64,000 bases of DNA from Lichenostomus cassidix (Eukaryota; Chordata; Aves; Passeriformes; Meliphagidae). Under the pieces are notes generated by a model. That model was not told the origin of the DNA. It saw nothing but the letters and a program-made list of their open reading frames with translations, and made no database searches. Positions within the stretch are counted from its first letter, which is position 1. Every line of letters starts with the position of its first letter. The translations under genes and the position numbers were made by a program. The stretch is from NCBI GenBank assembly GCA_008360975.2, contig CM039211.1:638038-702037 (forward strand), in the 5' to 3' direction. Positions 34,701 to 47,500 of the stretch are shown here, piece by piece.

Positions 34701-35718
34701 CCCCAGAGGGATTCAGCGGCTCCCCATGAAGGGTGCTGAGCCGCCCGGGGGATGGAGGAGCCCCGTGAGAAGCGCCAAGGCACACCTCCCGGGTAAAGCT
34801 AGGTCCCCAGCCGAGAAGAGGAGGCTGATGATGGCTCGCTAGTCTGGGAGATGGTGCTGCTGGGGGAGGCAGTGGGACAGCGTGCTTGGGTCCCTGCAGC
34901 AAATGCAGTGGGAGGCAGAGGGCAAACAGGAGCGTGCTGTGTCTCGGCAGGGTGCTGTGAACCTGCCGCTGCAGCACGAAGTGGAGGCATTCCTGCTGGA
35001 GCAGCCCGTGGTGGCCCCGGCCGGCGGCAAGAGGGTGATCATCATCTTCCACTGCGAGTTCTCTCTCGAGCGGGGGCCCAAAATGTGAGTGAGGGAGGGA
35101 TGGCACGGGGGGCACACTGGGCTGTGCCAGCCGCCCAGGCACGACCGGATGGCGGCACGGGGCTGATGCCGTGGCCTTTGCCCGTGGCCTTTGCCAGGTG
35201 CAAGTTCGTGCGGGAGAAGGATCGCTCCTGCCACGAGTACCCGCAGCTGCAGCAGCCCGAGCTGTACGTGTTGAAGGGCGGCTACCGGGAGTTCTTCTTC
35301 CAGTTCCCGGTGAGTCCCCGGCCCGCGTCCCCTCGGGGCCAGGGGGTCCGTGCCGGGAGGGCAAGGAGCGGCGGGGCCCGGGGCGGTGGCGAGGGGCAGC
35401 TGTGGCTCTGAGCATCCTCACAGCTGCCGTGGCAGGGAGGGAGGGAGGCAGGGAGGGGATCTGCGGGGCTCTCGGGGGCTGCGCCGATCGGGAGTTTGTT
35501 CCGGGGCGCTGCGTTTGTCCCGGGCTGGGGGCGGGCCGGGGGCTGCCCTGTGCTGCGGGGGCTGACGGGGCCGTGGCTTGCAGGGCCACTGCGAGCCCCG
35601 GGGCTATCGGCCCATGCACCACCCGGCGTTCAAGGAGGAGCTGCGCAAGTTCCGCGGGCGCTGCTGGCTCGGCGAGCGCGGCCGGCGGGAGCTCTTCAGC
35701 CGCGGGAGGCACCTGTGA
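31751..35718 (+). CDS. CDC25A-like: CDC25-like phosphatase, unit 4, complete, 12 exons
   Basis: Exons: 31751-31848, 32103-32224, 32595-32701, 32778-32897, 33157-33255, 33466-33639, 33761-33856, 34221-34283, 34392-34490, 34951-35084, 35198-35309, 35584-35718. The frame is open for 452 residues with the same splice phases as unit 2. It has Gly11 (units 4-6 type), His99, Asn136 and a private Ala145 for Thr in exon 4. Intron 1 is slightly shorter. The P-loop, RSPS and basic stretch are all kept. Confidence 0.9.
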
Positions 35719-36050
35719 GCGCTCGGGGGTCCCGCAGCCCCGCCGGGGGAACGCTGGAGCTGCGAGCGGGTGAAGGCTTCTCTCGGCGGCATCGGATGCG
35801 CCTCGGCTCGCTCTGCTTTGTTAGGATAGTTTTGGGGTGGTGTTAAATTTAATTTAGTGTTAAGACCGGTTTTACGCTTTTTTCTTGTTATATATATTGT
35901 TGTGTTGGTTCATGGTTAGAAATACTGTTGTGCTTGTTCATGGTTATAAATATTTTTGTGTTTGTTCATTGTTATAAATATTTTGGTGTTTGTTCATTGT
36001 TAGGATTGTTAGTTCCAGTTTCTATCAATAAACTCTTATTGAAGGAGAAC
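35719..36050 (+). promoter_or_regulatory. 3' UTR of unit 4: 28-bp repeats and poly(A) signal
   Basis: Repeats lie at about 35882-36006 and AATAAA at 36027-36032. Confidence 0.7.
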
Positions 36051-37087
36051 AAATGCTGCTCCTGAGCTCTCACTGCCCACCGCAGGGCTCTGCAGGGATG
36101 GGTGCCCCTGATCCCGGGCTGGGGGCACGGGCAGGCTGGGCTGGAGGCGTCTGGGGGCTTGGGGACAGCGAGAGATGGGGCGATGGCTTCCCTGTGGGAC
36201 GTGGTGGCTTCCCCAGGAACAGGGTGGCTTAGGTAGCAAGCGTTGGCCCCTTGGCTGCTGTTCCTGCACGGTGGGGTGGCAGTGCAGGATGGTCCTGGAC
36301 ACCCCCCGGCAAGGGACCTCATTTCCAGGGCATGCTGGGCTTGGCAGGACTCCTGGGACACTTGTTAGGAACTTTCTTCCCCTTTCCCTGGGACTCCTAC
36401 AGGCATGTTATCCCTCCTTTTAAGGGGCACTTCTGGCCTTTGCAGGACCCCAGGGTAGTGAGAATCCTATTTTGGGTGACTGGGCTCAGTGGGACCCTGA
36501 AGGGGTGGCTGTTCTTAACACGAGGGTGCCCCAATCTCTCCCTGGCCAGTGGCCTCCCAGTGCCTTCTGCTTCAGTCACTCCTTGGTCGCCTGTCCCCCC
36601 TCTCCATTTCCCCAGATTCCTGAGGCGCTCATGTCACTCCAGAATTCCCCAAGGGGCTTTTCCATGTGATCCCCAGAGACCCTTTCCCTGGCTGGCTGAC
36701 CTTGGCCTGCTTCTTGGTGTTGGGCCTTCCTTGCCCTTGCTTTGCTTTGGTTTGGGCCCCACAGGAGAATCCATCCATGGCCAAAATCCCCCTGGCTCCC
36801 CTTCTGCATCTCCTCAGCCCCCACCCATGTCCTGCTCCAGCCCAAGCTGCTGCCAACAGGTTCCATAATATCTCAGTTTTTGAGACAAAATTTCATGAGT
36901 AAACGCTCTGGAATGAGTGCTTCCTCCTACAGGAAGGAGCTTCCCCCTTTCTTGCCAGTGAGAGAAATTAACAAAAGAAGGTGAAGGTGGGAAAGTACCA
37001 AACTATTTTTTAACACAGAACTGGGAAAACAAAGAGCACTGGAGAAAGGATGCCCACATGGAACCCAGAACTCATATCTGTAATCCT
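36051..37087. other. Unit 4 3'-flank, no gene recognised
   Basis: Homologous to 14881-15918 with scattered substitutions; no supported gene. Confidence 0.5.
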
Positions 37088-37117
37088 GGGGAAGGGGAAG
37101 GAGAAGGGGAAGGGGAG
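37088..37117. repeat. (GGGGAA)n microsatellite, short form, unit 4
   Basis: About 30 bp of GGGGAA-type repeat, against about 85 bp in units 2 and 3. Confidence 0.8.
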
Positions 37118-40100
37118 TACACAGCAGCCTGGAGAGGGGCAGATGGAGAAAATACCTGTTGACTCTTGGACGCCAGTCCTCCTCCTCACAGGAGGTGAAA
37201 CTAGTGGATTCCTGTGTACCTTTGCACCTTCACTCACTGGTGTGGCCTTCCTTGGGGTTCAAACTGGCCAGGGCCACCCTGCAGGCTCCCTGGGCTGGAG
37301 AGAAGGGAAGAAAGTTAGGGAGGCTAGGGGGAGGAAAGAAAAGGAAAACATAACCTTTTTCTAAGCTAGCAGGAACAAGAAATAAAAGCACCAAGACAGC
37401 AGTGCAATGTTGCTGGTGCACTCCCTCCTGAAGCCCAGCGGAGAGCCCTCTGCAGCCAGGGCTGTTGGACTGAGCTGCACCTGGGGTCCCATGGCTCCAG
37501 CCTTGACCCCCGGGTCTATCTCATAGATACAGAAGGCATGGGCATTAAGCAGACAGTTAAGGAGTAAAGCAGCTTCATAATGTCACCCCAGGACATTCTA
37601 CCCCTTATTCTGTGCCAACAGCTTCATTGCCAATTTAATACATTTTAAATCTAAACAAAACATATATACATATATAGATATATATATATGGATATATATA
37701 TATACACATAGTTATGTGGAAACAGTGGCAGCCACATTTAACAAACATATATTGGCATTCAAACATTCAAACATTATAAGCAGTTCTCACCAAATCTCCT
37801 TGTGCTACACAATGTGTTTCTCCATCCTTTTGCATTATCCACCAGGTGCAACCTGGGTCCTGAGCAAAGATAACCCCACACATGGGTTTGTCTTTACTCA
37901 ATGCAGAATTAATCCAGACAGTTTTTCCCAAAAGTCCCCTGACATGGACTGCTGGCACCTTGTCTCCATCTGCTTTATGCAGGGGGTCAGATTGAGCAGG
38001 GCTTGCTCGGCTGGTGGAGCCTTGGGTTTTAACTCACCATGTGGCCTTAGCTAAGTGCATCTCCCACTTTTTGAAAGTTCCCCCACCCAGTGCCTTCAAG
38101 GTGGTTTTGAGAAGGCCATTGCACCGTTCCACTTTCCCTGCCGCTGGTGCACGATAAGGGATATGGTGCAGCCATTCCATACCATGTTCCCCAGCCCAGG
38201 TGTTTATCAGGCTGTTCTTGAAATGAGTCCCACTGTCAGACTCCATCCTCTCTGGGGTACCATGCCTCCAAAGGACCTGCTTTCCAAGGCCCAGGATGGT
38301 GTTATGGGCAGTGGCATGAGGCACAGGGTAGGTCTTCAGTCACCCAGTGGTGGCCTCTGCCATTGTGAGCACGTAGCACTTGCAATAGCAGGTTTGAGGC
38401 AGTGGGATGTAATAGATCTGCCAGGCCTCCCCATACTTGCATTTGGATCACTGCCCACCATACCACAGGGGCTTCACCCCCTTGGCCTGTTTGATTGCAG
38501 CACACGTCTCACAGTCATGGATCACCTGGGAGATACAGTCCATGGTTAGATCCACCCCTTGGTCTCGTGCCCACTTATAGGTGGCATCCGTGCCTTGATG
38601 GCCTGAGGCATCATGGGCCCATAAAGCTAAGAACAGCTCTCCCTTGTGAAGCCAATCCAGATCTACCTCTGACACCTCTATCTTCACAGCCTCATCTACC
38701 TGTGTGTTGTTTTGATGTTCCTCATTAGCTTGGCTCTTGGGGACATGGGCATCTACTTGATGGACTTTCACGGGTAGCTTGTCTACCTGAGTGCCAATGT
38801 CTTTCTACTCCTCAGCAGCCCAGATTGGTTTTCCCTTATGCTGCCAATTGGCCTTTTTTCCACCTCTCCAGACACCCCCACAGGGCATTGGCTACCATCC
38901 ATGTATTTGTATAAAGGTAACAATTTGGCCACTTCTCTCTTTCAGCAATGTCTTGGGCCAACTAGATGGCTTTGAGTTCAGTGAGTTGGCTCGATCCACC
39001 TTCTCCTTCTGTAGATTCTTGTTGTGTCATGTGGTGTAGCAGTGGCGCTTGTCCACATGGGTTTGAGTGACCAGCTGCATGGGGCAGCGGCCCCAGAAGA
39101 GGAGTCCTGGGTGTCAGGTGAGGTTTCAGTCAGGGTGACAGAGTAGTGCACACCTTGTGGCTGGCGCCATCAATATGCAACAGGCAAGCAGCCCATTGGC
39201 CCTGCACATCTCCCCTCCCCTACCCCTTATCTGGTCTATGTTCTAGAACCTTCGCCTTTGTTCTCCCCAGCCGGGTTCCCCCATTGGATTTTCAGTGTTT
39301 GTACCCTCCCCTGAAGCGCCTTCATTGTTCTGTACCCCTGTCTATCCCAGTCCCAACACGCTCCTGTTGGACCTTCATAGTAAACCCCTTCCCTTCACCC
39401 GACCCTCTTAAACCCTTGCCACCGTGTGCTCGCAGCTCTTGAGCCTCGGATCCAGCCCCTTATCCAACCTCCTCATTCCGCTCCTCCTTCACTCCCCTCC
39501 TCCTCTGCCCACTGTCCTCAATAAATCCCTGGATTCCAGCCTCAGCTGCCTATGTTTCCTTCTTTGTCGCCATGGTTCCTGCCTGCCTCCATCCCCTGGG
39601 ACTCCTCACACTAACCTGCGAGCTCCACTGCCGTGGCCAGTCCAGCGTGGACTCGGCACAGCTCGGCTCTGCAGCCCACCTCTTGGCTGCGGCTCTGGGG
39701 CACGCTGCCGTACCAGAGAGGGAAGCTGCAATGTGGGGCTCCATACAGCTGCTTCCCACTTCCAGTTCATTCCTATGATGCGACAGGAACTGTCAGTAAA
39801 AAGAGCACAGTGTGTTTCTTCTGCTGGCAGTTGGTTGTATGGTGGAGCTTCCTCAGCATGCCTCATTTGTTCTTGTTCTTCTTCATCAGTGTGACCAGAG
39901 CTTTCACCTTCAGGCCAATTTGTAATTATTTCCAAGATCCCAGAGCAATTCAGTTTCCACTGTGGGCGTGTTGTGTGATGAGGGCAATCCATTCAATCCA
40001 TGTGGCATTGGAGGCATGATGGGTAGAGGGAAACTTTCCCTTCAACATCCACCTGAGCACTGGTAGTCGGGGTGCCAGGAGGAATTGTTCTTCAGTGCCA

Positions 40101-43100
40101 ATGGCCTGTGAGGCAGCTTGGATCCCTTCATAAGCTGACAGAATTTCCTTTTCTGTTGGGCTGTTGCACAGTCCCTCTGTAACTTTGGCTCCAGAATCCC
40201 AGTGGTCAAAACCAAGTCTCCCCAGGAACCTTCTGCCAAAGGCTCCAGGACAGTCCATTGTTCCCAGCTGCAGAGTAGAGCATGTATTTCTCCTCTGCTC
40301 CTGTCCTGACTGGGCCAAGGGCTACTGCATGAGCTATCTCCTGCTTGATCTGGGTGAAGGCTTGCTGCTGTTCAGGGCCCCAGTGGAAATCGTTCTTCTT
40401 ACGGGTAACCAGATAGAGAGGGCTCACTATTTGACTGTACTCAGGAATATATATTATCCAAAAGCCCATGGTGCCTAGTAAACCTTATGTTTCCTTCTAG
40501 TTGGTTGGTGGAGACATAGCAGTGATCTTATTGATGACCTCAGTGGGCATCTCATGTTGTCCGTCTTGAAAATTCACCCCCAGGAATTAGATCTCTTTGG
40601 CAGTTCCCTTGACTTTGTTCTTTTTGATGGCAAAGCCAGCTTCCAGGAGAATCTGGATGATCTTCTCTCCCAAATACCTCCAATACCATGTTCACCCACA
40701 CAATGATGTCATCGATGTACTGGAGTACTAGAGATGTTCTGGAGCCTCACCCTTTTCCAGCTCAGCCTGGATCAGCCCATGGCAGATGGTGGCAGACTGT
40801 GCTTCCACCCCTGGGCCAGTCGGTTCCAGGACTACTGCACGCCCCTCCAGGTGAAAGCAAACTGAGGCCTGCACTCTGCTGCCAGAGGAATGGAGAAAAA
40901 TGCATTTGCAATGTCAATAGTGGCACCACTTTGCTGCCTTGGTCTCCAGCTCATACTGGAGCTCCAGCACATCTGGCACTGCAGTGCTCAGCAGTGGAGT
41001 CACCTCACTGAAGCCACGACAGTCCACTGTCAATCTTCATTCCCCTTCAGACTTGCACACAGCCCAAATGGGGCTGTTGAAGGGTGAGTGGGTCTTGCTG
41101 ACCATCCCTTGACTCTCCAGCTTATGGATCAGTGGGAGGATGGGAACCACAGAATCTTTATTTGTCTGGTACTGCTGGGGATGCACTGTCAAGGTGGCAA
41201 TGGGCACTCGCTGCTCTTCTCCCTTCAGAAGCCAAACTGCAGAAGGACCCTCAGACAGCCCAGGCAATGTGCCTAATGCCCTCTGTCTCCACAGCAGCTA
41301 TTCCAAAGGCTCACCTGAGTCCCCTTGGGTCTTTGAAATACCTGCTCCGGAGGAAGTCTCTGCCCAGAATACACCAGGCCTCTGGGCCAGTAACAATAGG
41401 ATGTGTCTTCCACTCTTTTCCAGTTAGGCTCTCCGTGGCTTCCAGCAGGGTCAACTGCTGTGATCCCCCGTCACTGCAGAAACAGAAACCAGTTCTGCCC
41501 CCACGTGTCTCAATGGGATCAAGGAGCACTGCATGCTCTTGTCAACCAAGGCTTTGTATTTTTGTGGTTGTGATGTTCCAGGCCATCAGACCCACCCTGT
41601 CCAAAAGACACGATTTTCCCTCGCCTCTACCTCGCTAGAGGCAGGGCCTCTCTAATTCTGGTTATCAACTGAAATTCAAGCTACTTCCATTCTGGTGGAA
41701 CTCCCTCTCTGAGCATTACCATGTTTCACCATGCTGCAAGAACAGAAGTTGATTTTCTCTCCCACCTCTTCATGTCTTCCCCATGGTCACACAGGAAAAA
41801 CCATACTTCTGCTCTTGGGATGTACCCTCTGTCCCTAGCTGCAGGACATCTTCTTCTGGAAGCAGGGCCTCTGGTCTGTACTGATGTGACTTGAAGAAGG
41901 ATCTCCTGCAGCTCCTTCCTGAGTTTCTGACGAGTCTTCTCCATCCTATCTTCTATTTTCTGGATGGCCTCTGACAGATTCTTTTCCACAGCTGCAATCC
42001 TTTCTTGTGTTGGGTCCTGCACAGTGTCTGCATACACCCAGAGCCTCCTCACCATGGTACTCACTGTTTCTTCCATGTAATTCCACGTCATCATTGCTAA
42101 AGCAGGGTGTGCTCTGGTGGTGCATGTCGTGCCAGTTTCAGTCACATCATTGGGGTACATTTTACCATGTCAGGGCTCCTAATTGTTTGGTCATCTGAAA
42201 ATATGATCTCTATCACTGCCGGTTCTCTCAGGCATTGAATCCCTTGCTCCATGGTCTTCCAGAGGTTTAGCTGCAGCTGGAGATCTTCTCAGCACAGCTA
42301 TCTTTCCTTCACGCTGCTTAAAAGCTGTGTCCAGAGGCTGAGAGCTTCAGGCCCCCTTGTCATCCCTTGGTCAATACTTAAATCAAGGGACAGGTACCCC
42401 AAATGTCTCGCTTCAGTGCCATCCAGAATTGTGCCATCACCTGCAGCATCCCAGATTCAGACCATATAATTTAATAGAGTTTCATCAGGCTGTAGGGTGA
42501 AATGTTTAGTCAAGGTATGAAGGCTTTCTATGGACAGGACAGGAATCTATTGTATTCCAATGATTTCTGGCTCAGATTCCTGCGCCAGCTGTGCAGGTCC
42601 TGGCTGCCCATCATCACCCACTGGGTGAATGGATTTGGTTTTATGTTTCCTTCTCTGAACAGGGGCAGTTATTATTAGTTTCAGCTCCCCACCTGTTTTA
42701 GCTCCAGCTGCAGTGATTGGGGTGTCTGCTGACTTATTCTCTTGCCCCTCTAGCTGTATCTTCTGCCCTACAGTATCTAGCAGTGAATGGTGAATGTTGG
42801 CCTGGGCCCAGCACATTGCAATGAGCTTCTTTCCATTAAAGTTGTTACTGCAATTTTTCTTCAGACACTTCCCCACTTTGGCTAGATTCTGAATTTCTTC
42901 AGTATGGAGGTTCCAAGCTACTGGGTCAGAAAATTGATTCAGGGTCTGGCCTATGTCATCTCATACTCCACACCAGTTAGAATTTTCCACAACTGGGGCA
43001 GGTATCTGGGCAATCCCTCTGGAAATCTCAGCTCTTATTTTAGACAAGCTGGTCACTGCATAGAGGAGCCCTGCTTGATAACATAACTAGAAGTTGTTAT

Positions 43101-43250
43101 CTTTGACATCCGGGGGAAACTGAACATTTGGAAAAGTTGCTGTGCCAGATCTGAAGGGGAAGAAGGAGATGAAGGGCTGGGAATTATCATGCCCTGCATT
43201 TCCCCGAACTGGGGGTAGTTGCTAATACATCCTGTGTTTTTACCCTAACT
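37118..43250 (-). mobile_element. Degraded ERVL-like provirus, unit 4
   Basis: Minus strand: probable 3' LTR border at 37595, AT tract 37660-37711, integrase C-terminus 37767-37958, core 38034-38324, zinc region 38448-38771, RNase H broken by the 39079-39723 insertion, RT about 39900-41130, protease about 41300-41640, Gag 41726-42876. The 5-bp site that carries the young provirus in unit 5 (CCATG) is uninterrupted here near 42051-42055, giving an empty-site reference. Frames are broken throughout. Confidence 0.82.
39079..39723 (+). mobile_element. LTR-like insertion in old RNase H, unit 4 (9-bp shorter)
   Basis: AGCTGC flanks are at 39073-39078 and 39724-39729. The core is 39112-39610 (499 bp), with one terminus changed to TGTCAGG and a 9-bp deletion near 39153. 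Confidence 0.55.
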
Positions 43251-43977
43251 GGGTGTAATTGTTATTACATCCCAAAAGAAAACTACCAAGGCCAGAATGC
43301 CAATTACCACTCACAAGAGCAAAACAAAGGACAGCACAAAATGGAAAAACTGAAGACCTTTGTCGGAAATCACCCGCAATTTTATTCTGGGTCAAATTCC
43401 CATTTCGGCCCTTAAAATGTTTTAAGGCAGCAGTCAGCAATACTTGAATAGTGTAAAATGTCAGAGGCATGAGTGACGCACAGCTTTCTCAGAATTCCTG
43501 GCTGACACAGAAGTATCTGTACACATAACAAACAGATGGATATTACCGTGAGCAGGAGGAAGTGGTGCTTTCTGCGGGGTCTTGTCAGAGCTGCTGGCGC
43601 TCGGCAGAGGAACGGGGCGCCTTCCCTTCCCAACCCTGTGAAATGCCTTTGGAGTCCTTGGGGTGCTGTGATCTCCAGGCACAGGGAGAAAAGAGAGACA
43701 CAGCAACCACTCCATTCTGATTTTTCCCCACACTCTTCACCTCCGGTAAAATTCCATTTGCTTTAACACATTCGTGAGGAAACCGAGGCAGGCTGGAGCC
43801 ACGGAGGAAATAAACACCAGGGATTCCAAGATTTCAGCCTCGCTCTCCTCACACGGGATGCAGCACTCAGCGGCACGGCCGGGCCGGCAAGGCGCTGTCA
43901 GGCCATCAGTCGGTCCCCCGCCGCTGGGACAGGAGGGCCACCAGCGCTGCCCGAGTGTCGCTGCAGGGAGGAGCTCC
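43251..43977. other. Upstream region of unit 5 gene, no gene recognised
   Basis: Same conserved upstream block; nothing coding supported. Confidence 0.5.
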
Positions 43978-44568
43978 CGCCCTGAGGGGCCGTGAGGGGC
44001 CCGGCCTGGCCCCGCCCCTTCCCTTGGCCCCGCCCCTTCCTGCCTGCCCCGCCCCTTCCTGCCTGGCCCCGCCCCTTCTCGCCCCGGCACCCAAACCGCC
44101 CCGAGGCTGAGGCTCCGCCCCCGAGCGCCGCCGACACCTCTCATTGGCTGCCGGCGTCCCCTCGCGCCCAACGCCACCTCCCCTTGCCTCGAGCCGTCGC
44201 CTCGTGCCCAACGCGCTCTCTCTCCCATTGGCTGCACCTGCCGCTGTTGTTGTTATTGCTGTTAGAGTAAACAGCAGCGGGCGGCTGGCGCCTGTCACCT
44301 GTCGCGTCGGTCACCTCTGCCAGCCTCTGCCAGCCTCTGCCAGCCTCTGCCAGCCTCTGCCAGACTCTGCCAGCCTCTGCCACCTCTGCCAGACCTCTGC
44401 CAGCCTCTGCCAGACTCTGCCAGACTCTGCCAGACTCTGCGAGCCCTTCTTTTCTCCTCCTACCCCTTGTCACCTCTTGCCACCTGTCCCCTGTCCCCTG
44501 TCCCCTGTCCCCTGTCCCCGGACACTTGCCGGAGCTCGATCGTCGCTCGCTCGGTCCCTGCCCGGACC
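43978..44568 (+). promoter_or_regulatory. Promoter of unit 5 CDC25 gene
   Basis: Four GC boxes lie from about 44008 to 44080. Inverted CCAAT boxes are at 44143-44147 and 44227-44231 and GTAAACA at 44267-44273. The 10-bp repeat array is 130 bp (44315-44444, about 13 copies, some 9- or 11-mers). Confidence 0.65.
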
Positions 44569-47500
44569 ATGTCACTGTGCGGCGGCCGCGGGCTGCCCGG
44601 GCTGCTGGCCATCTCGCCGCTGCCCTCGCCGGGCACGGCCCCGCTCACGCCGCTGGCGCTGGACAGGTGAGGGGGTGGCCGGGGGCCGGAGGGCTGCGGG
44701 AGCTTTGGCCACCCGCCCCACGCGGGACTCGCCCCACGGGACACGGCTGCCCCTTTGCGCGGCTCGGGGCTCGGCGCTGGGGCTCGGACGTGCCTTTGCA
44801 AAGGGGGCTCGGACGCTTTTGGGATGCCCTCGTTCGGCTCGTGCCCCCGCCCCAGGGCCAGGGGAACGAGGGGCCAGGGACAGCCGGGCCACTGACACAT
44901 GCCCGTCCCGACCACCCGCAGGCACAGCCCCAAGAGGCGCTACAGGGGGCTGCCCATCCCGCTGCTGTGGGACACGCCGTCCCCGGAGCCGGTGGCCTCG
45001 CACTGTCGCCGGGACTCCATCTCCTCGCAGCCCACGCGAGCAGGTGAGGGATGGCGCTGCTCTGCCCCACAACCGTCGCCAACCGCCCCTTGGCGGGCCT
45101 GGCGTCGTGCAGGGAGTGCCGGACAGCGGGCAGGGATGTGGCGGGGGGCTTGGCCGAGGGGCTGGAGGTGGGGGAGCCTGTGCGGGAGCGATGGGCGGGA
45201 GCCCAAAACCGCACTCGCCGGGGCTCAGCCAGGAGCCGCTCCGGCGGGGACCGTGCTCGGCGTGACACGCGACATTCCATGGGGACCGGTGCTGCCAGCG
45301 GCGGCGCCACCCTCCTGCTGGGGGACAGGAGCCCATCCTGCCCAGGGCCCTGCCAGGAGCCCGATCCCCACCCCGGCCTAGCGCTGCCCCTTGTTCCCGC
45401 AGGGTCGCGGCCGGACTGCCCTGTCCTGAAGGGCATCTCGCAGCTCCAGCTGCGCAGCGGCACAGGGCGGCGACGCCACAGGGAGCCCGAGGGTGATGAT
45501 GATGATGAGGTGAGTGGGGCAGCGCGACCTCGAGGGGCAGGGCGGGGGCAGAGCGGTGCTGACGCCGTGTCCTCCCCCGCCGCAGGAGGGCTTTGTCCCC
45601 AGGAAGCTGCAGCGGCTGGGCCAGCGGAGCCCACTGCCCGCCGGCCACGGGGCTGCCGAGAGGAACCCCCTTGCCGAGAGCTCCCGGCGCACATCAGAGC
45701 TGCTGGTGAGAGAGGCTGCAGGGCTCGGGAGGGCACCGGGGATGGCTGATGCTGGGGCTGCACACACGGCAGCTGCCGCTGCAGCCTTGCCGGCTGTGCC
45801 TGTGGGACATGGATGGGCTTGGGGCTCACGGGGACAGCCCGTCTCCAAAGCTGGGAGGCACTGGGAGGTGGATGGAGCTTGGCTATGGGATCCACCTGTG
45901 CCTGGGGTGGCAAGGAGGTGGCAGGACTTGTCCCCTTCACAATCTGCTCTGCCTCTCCCCCAAGTGTCCCCAGCTGCCGCCCCGACAGAGTGATGCCGCT
46001 GTGGCCCAGCGGACGGAGGAGCTGGTGAGCACGCCAGTGACGAGCAAGGAGGAGGCAAAGCTGGTACGTGGCAGCCTTTGGCGGTGGCCCACAGAGCCCC
46101 ACAATGGGAAGCCTGAGGCCGGAGCTCTCTGGGCTGGGGGCTGGTTGATGAGCAAGAGCAGCCCAGGGGCCGTGGGCTTGTCTCGGGCCAGGGCAGGGAG
46201 AGCCTTGCCCGCGGCCCTGCTGGTGCTGGGGACTCGGCAGAGGCGCAGCCAGCAGCACGGGCTCTCCCCACAGCGTCCGGGGAAGCGCAGCCGCTGCCGG
46301 CAGCTCTTCCGCTCGCCCTCGGTGGCCGGCAGCGGCCCCAGGCCCGTCCTGAAGCGGCGACAGCCCTCGCACAGGGACAGCCCCGGCAAGGCCAAGCGGC
46401 AGAGGACGGCGGGCGGCAGCCCTGGCCAGGAGACGTCAGCGGAGCCGGTGGGTGACGGGCAAGGCGAGGGCCGAGAGCCAGCCTGGCTGCGGTGGCACTG
46501 CGCCGCGCCCCGGCTCTGCCAGCAAGCCTGCTGACGTCGGGGGCTGTCTGTGCTTGGTGCCTCGGCAGGGAGCGTGGCTGGAGCCTCGCAGCTGTGCCCA
46601 GCCCGAGGAGATGGAGAAGCTGCCGGCCAGCGATGAGCGGGAGCTCACTGGGGACTTCTCCAAGGTAGGGCCACGAGGATGGGGCAGCTCTGGGGGTGCC
46701 GCCCCCGTTATTGTGAAACAGGGACCGTGGTCAGAGCCCCGCAGCCCTGCAAGAGCCCAAAGGCAGCTGGTGGCCCTTGCCTGGGGCCTCGGGGCCTCGG
46801 GGCTGTGACTTGGCAGCCTGCAGCCCCTGCAGTGCATGAAGAGCCCCATCACAGCTCTTTTGCTCCAAGCCCGTGCTAGGGCCACGTGTCCCCTGCGCAG
46901 ATTGTCCCCTCCCTCCCGCAGAAGGGAGAAGAGCAGGCCTCTGGGGTGGCTTCGGGGCTGGGGGGACAGGTGTTAGCCCCGGGAGGTGTCCCTGGGTCGG
47001 GTACGAGCCCAGAGCCTGTCTCCTGCAGGCTCACCTCCTGCCGACGGTGGACGGCAAGGACCCGAGCCTCAAGTACATCTCCCCTGCCACGGTAAGGGGG
47101 CTGCAGCCCCTCCCCAGCCCCACCGAGGGGCTCCCTGCCTGCTGTCCCCCTGCCTGTCCCCCCTGTGTCCCCTCCCTCGGTGACAAGCTCTCCCCGCAGC
47201 TGGCAGCGGTGCTGACGGGGCGCTTCAGCAGCTCCATCGAGAGAAGCATCGTCGTGGACTGCCGCTACCCCTACGAGTACGAGGGGGGCCACGTCAAGGT
47301 CAGAACCCCGCTGGGGCCGGCAGGCAGGAGGGTGTCCGGAGCCCAGCCACCCTCAGAGGTGCTGAGCCCACCACGAGGGGCTGAGAGCACAGGGATTCAG
47401 GATCCCCCCGGGTTTGTTCAGTACCCGCTGAGAGATTTAGCAGCCCCTCCAAACATACTGAGCCCCCACCACAGATGTGACAAACAGCCACCCGGAGGTA

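Noticed and set aside
34492..35712. 406-codon minus-strand frame opposite exons 10-12
   Set aside because: A shadow of GC-rich coding sequence; in other units the same frame is broken.
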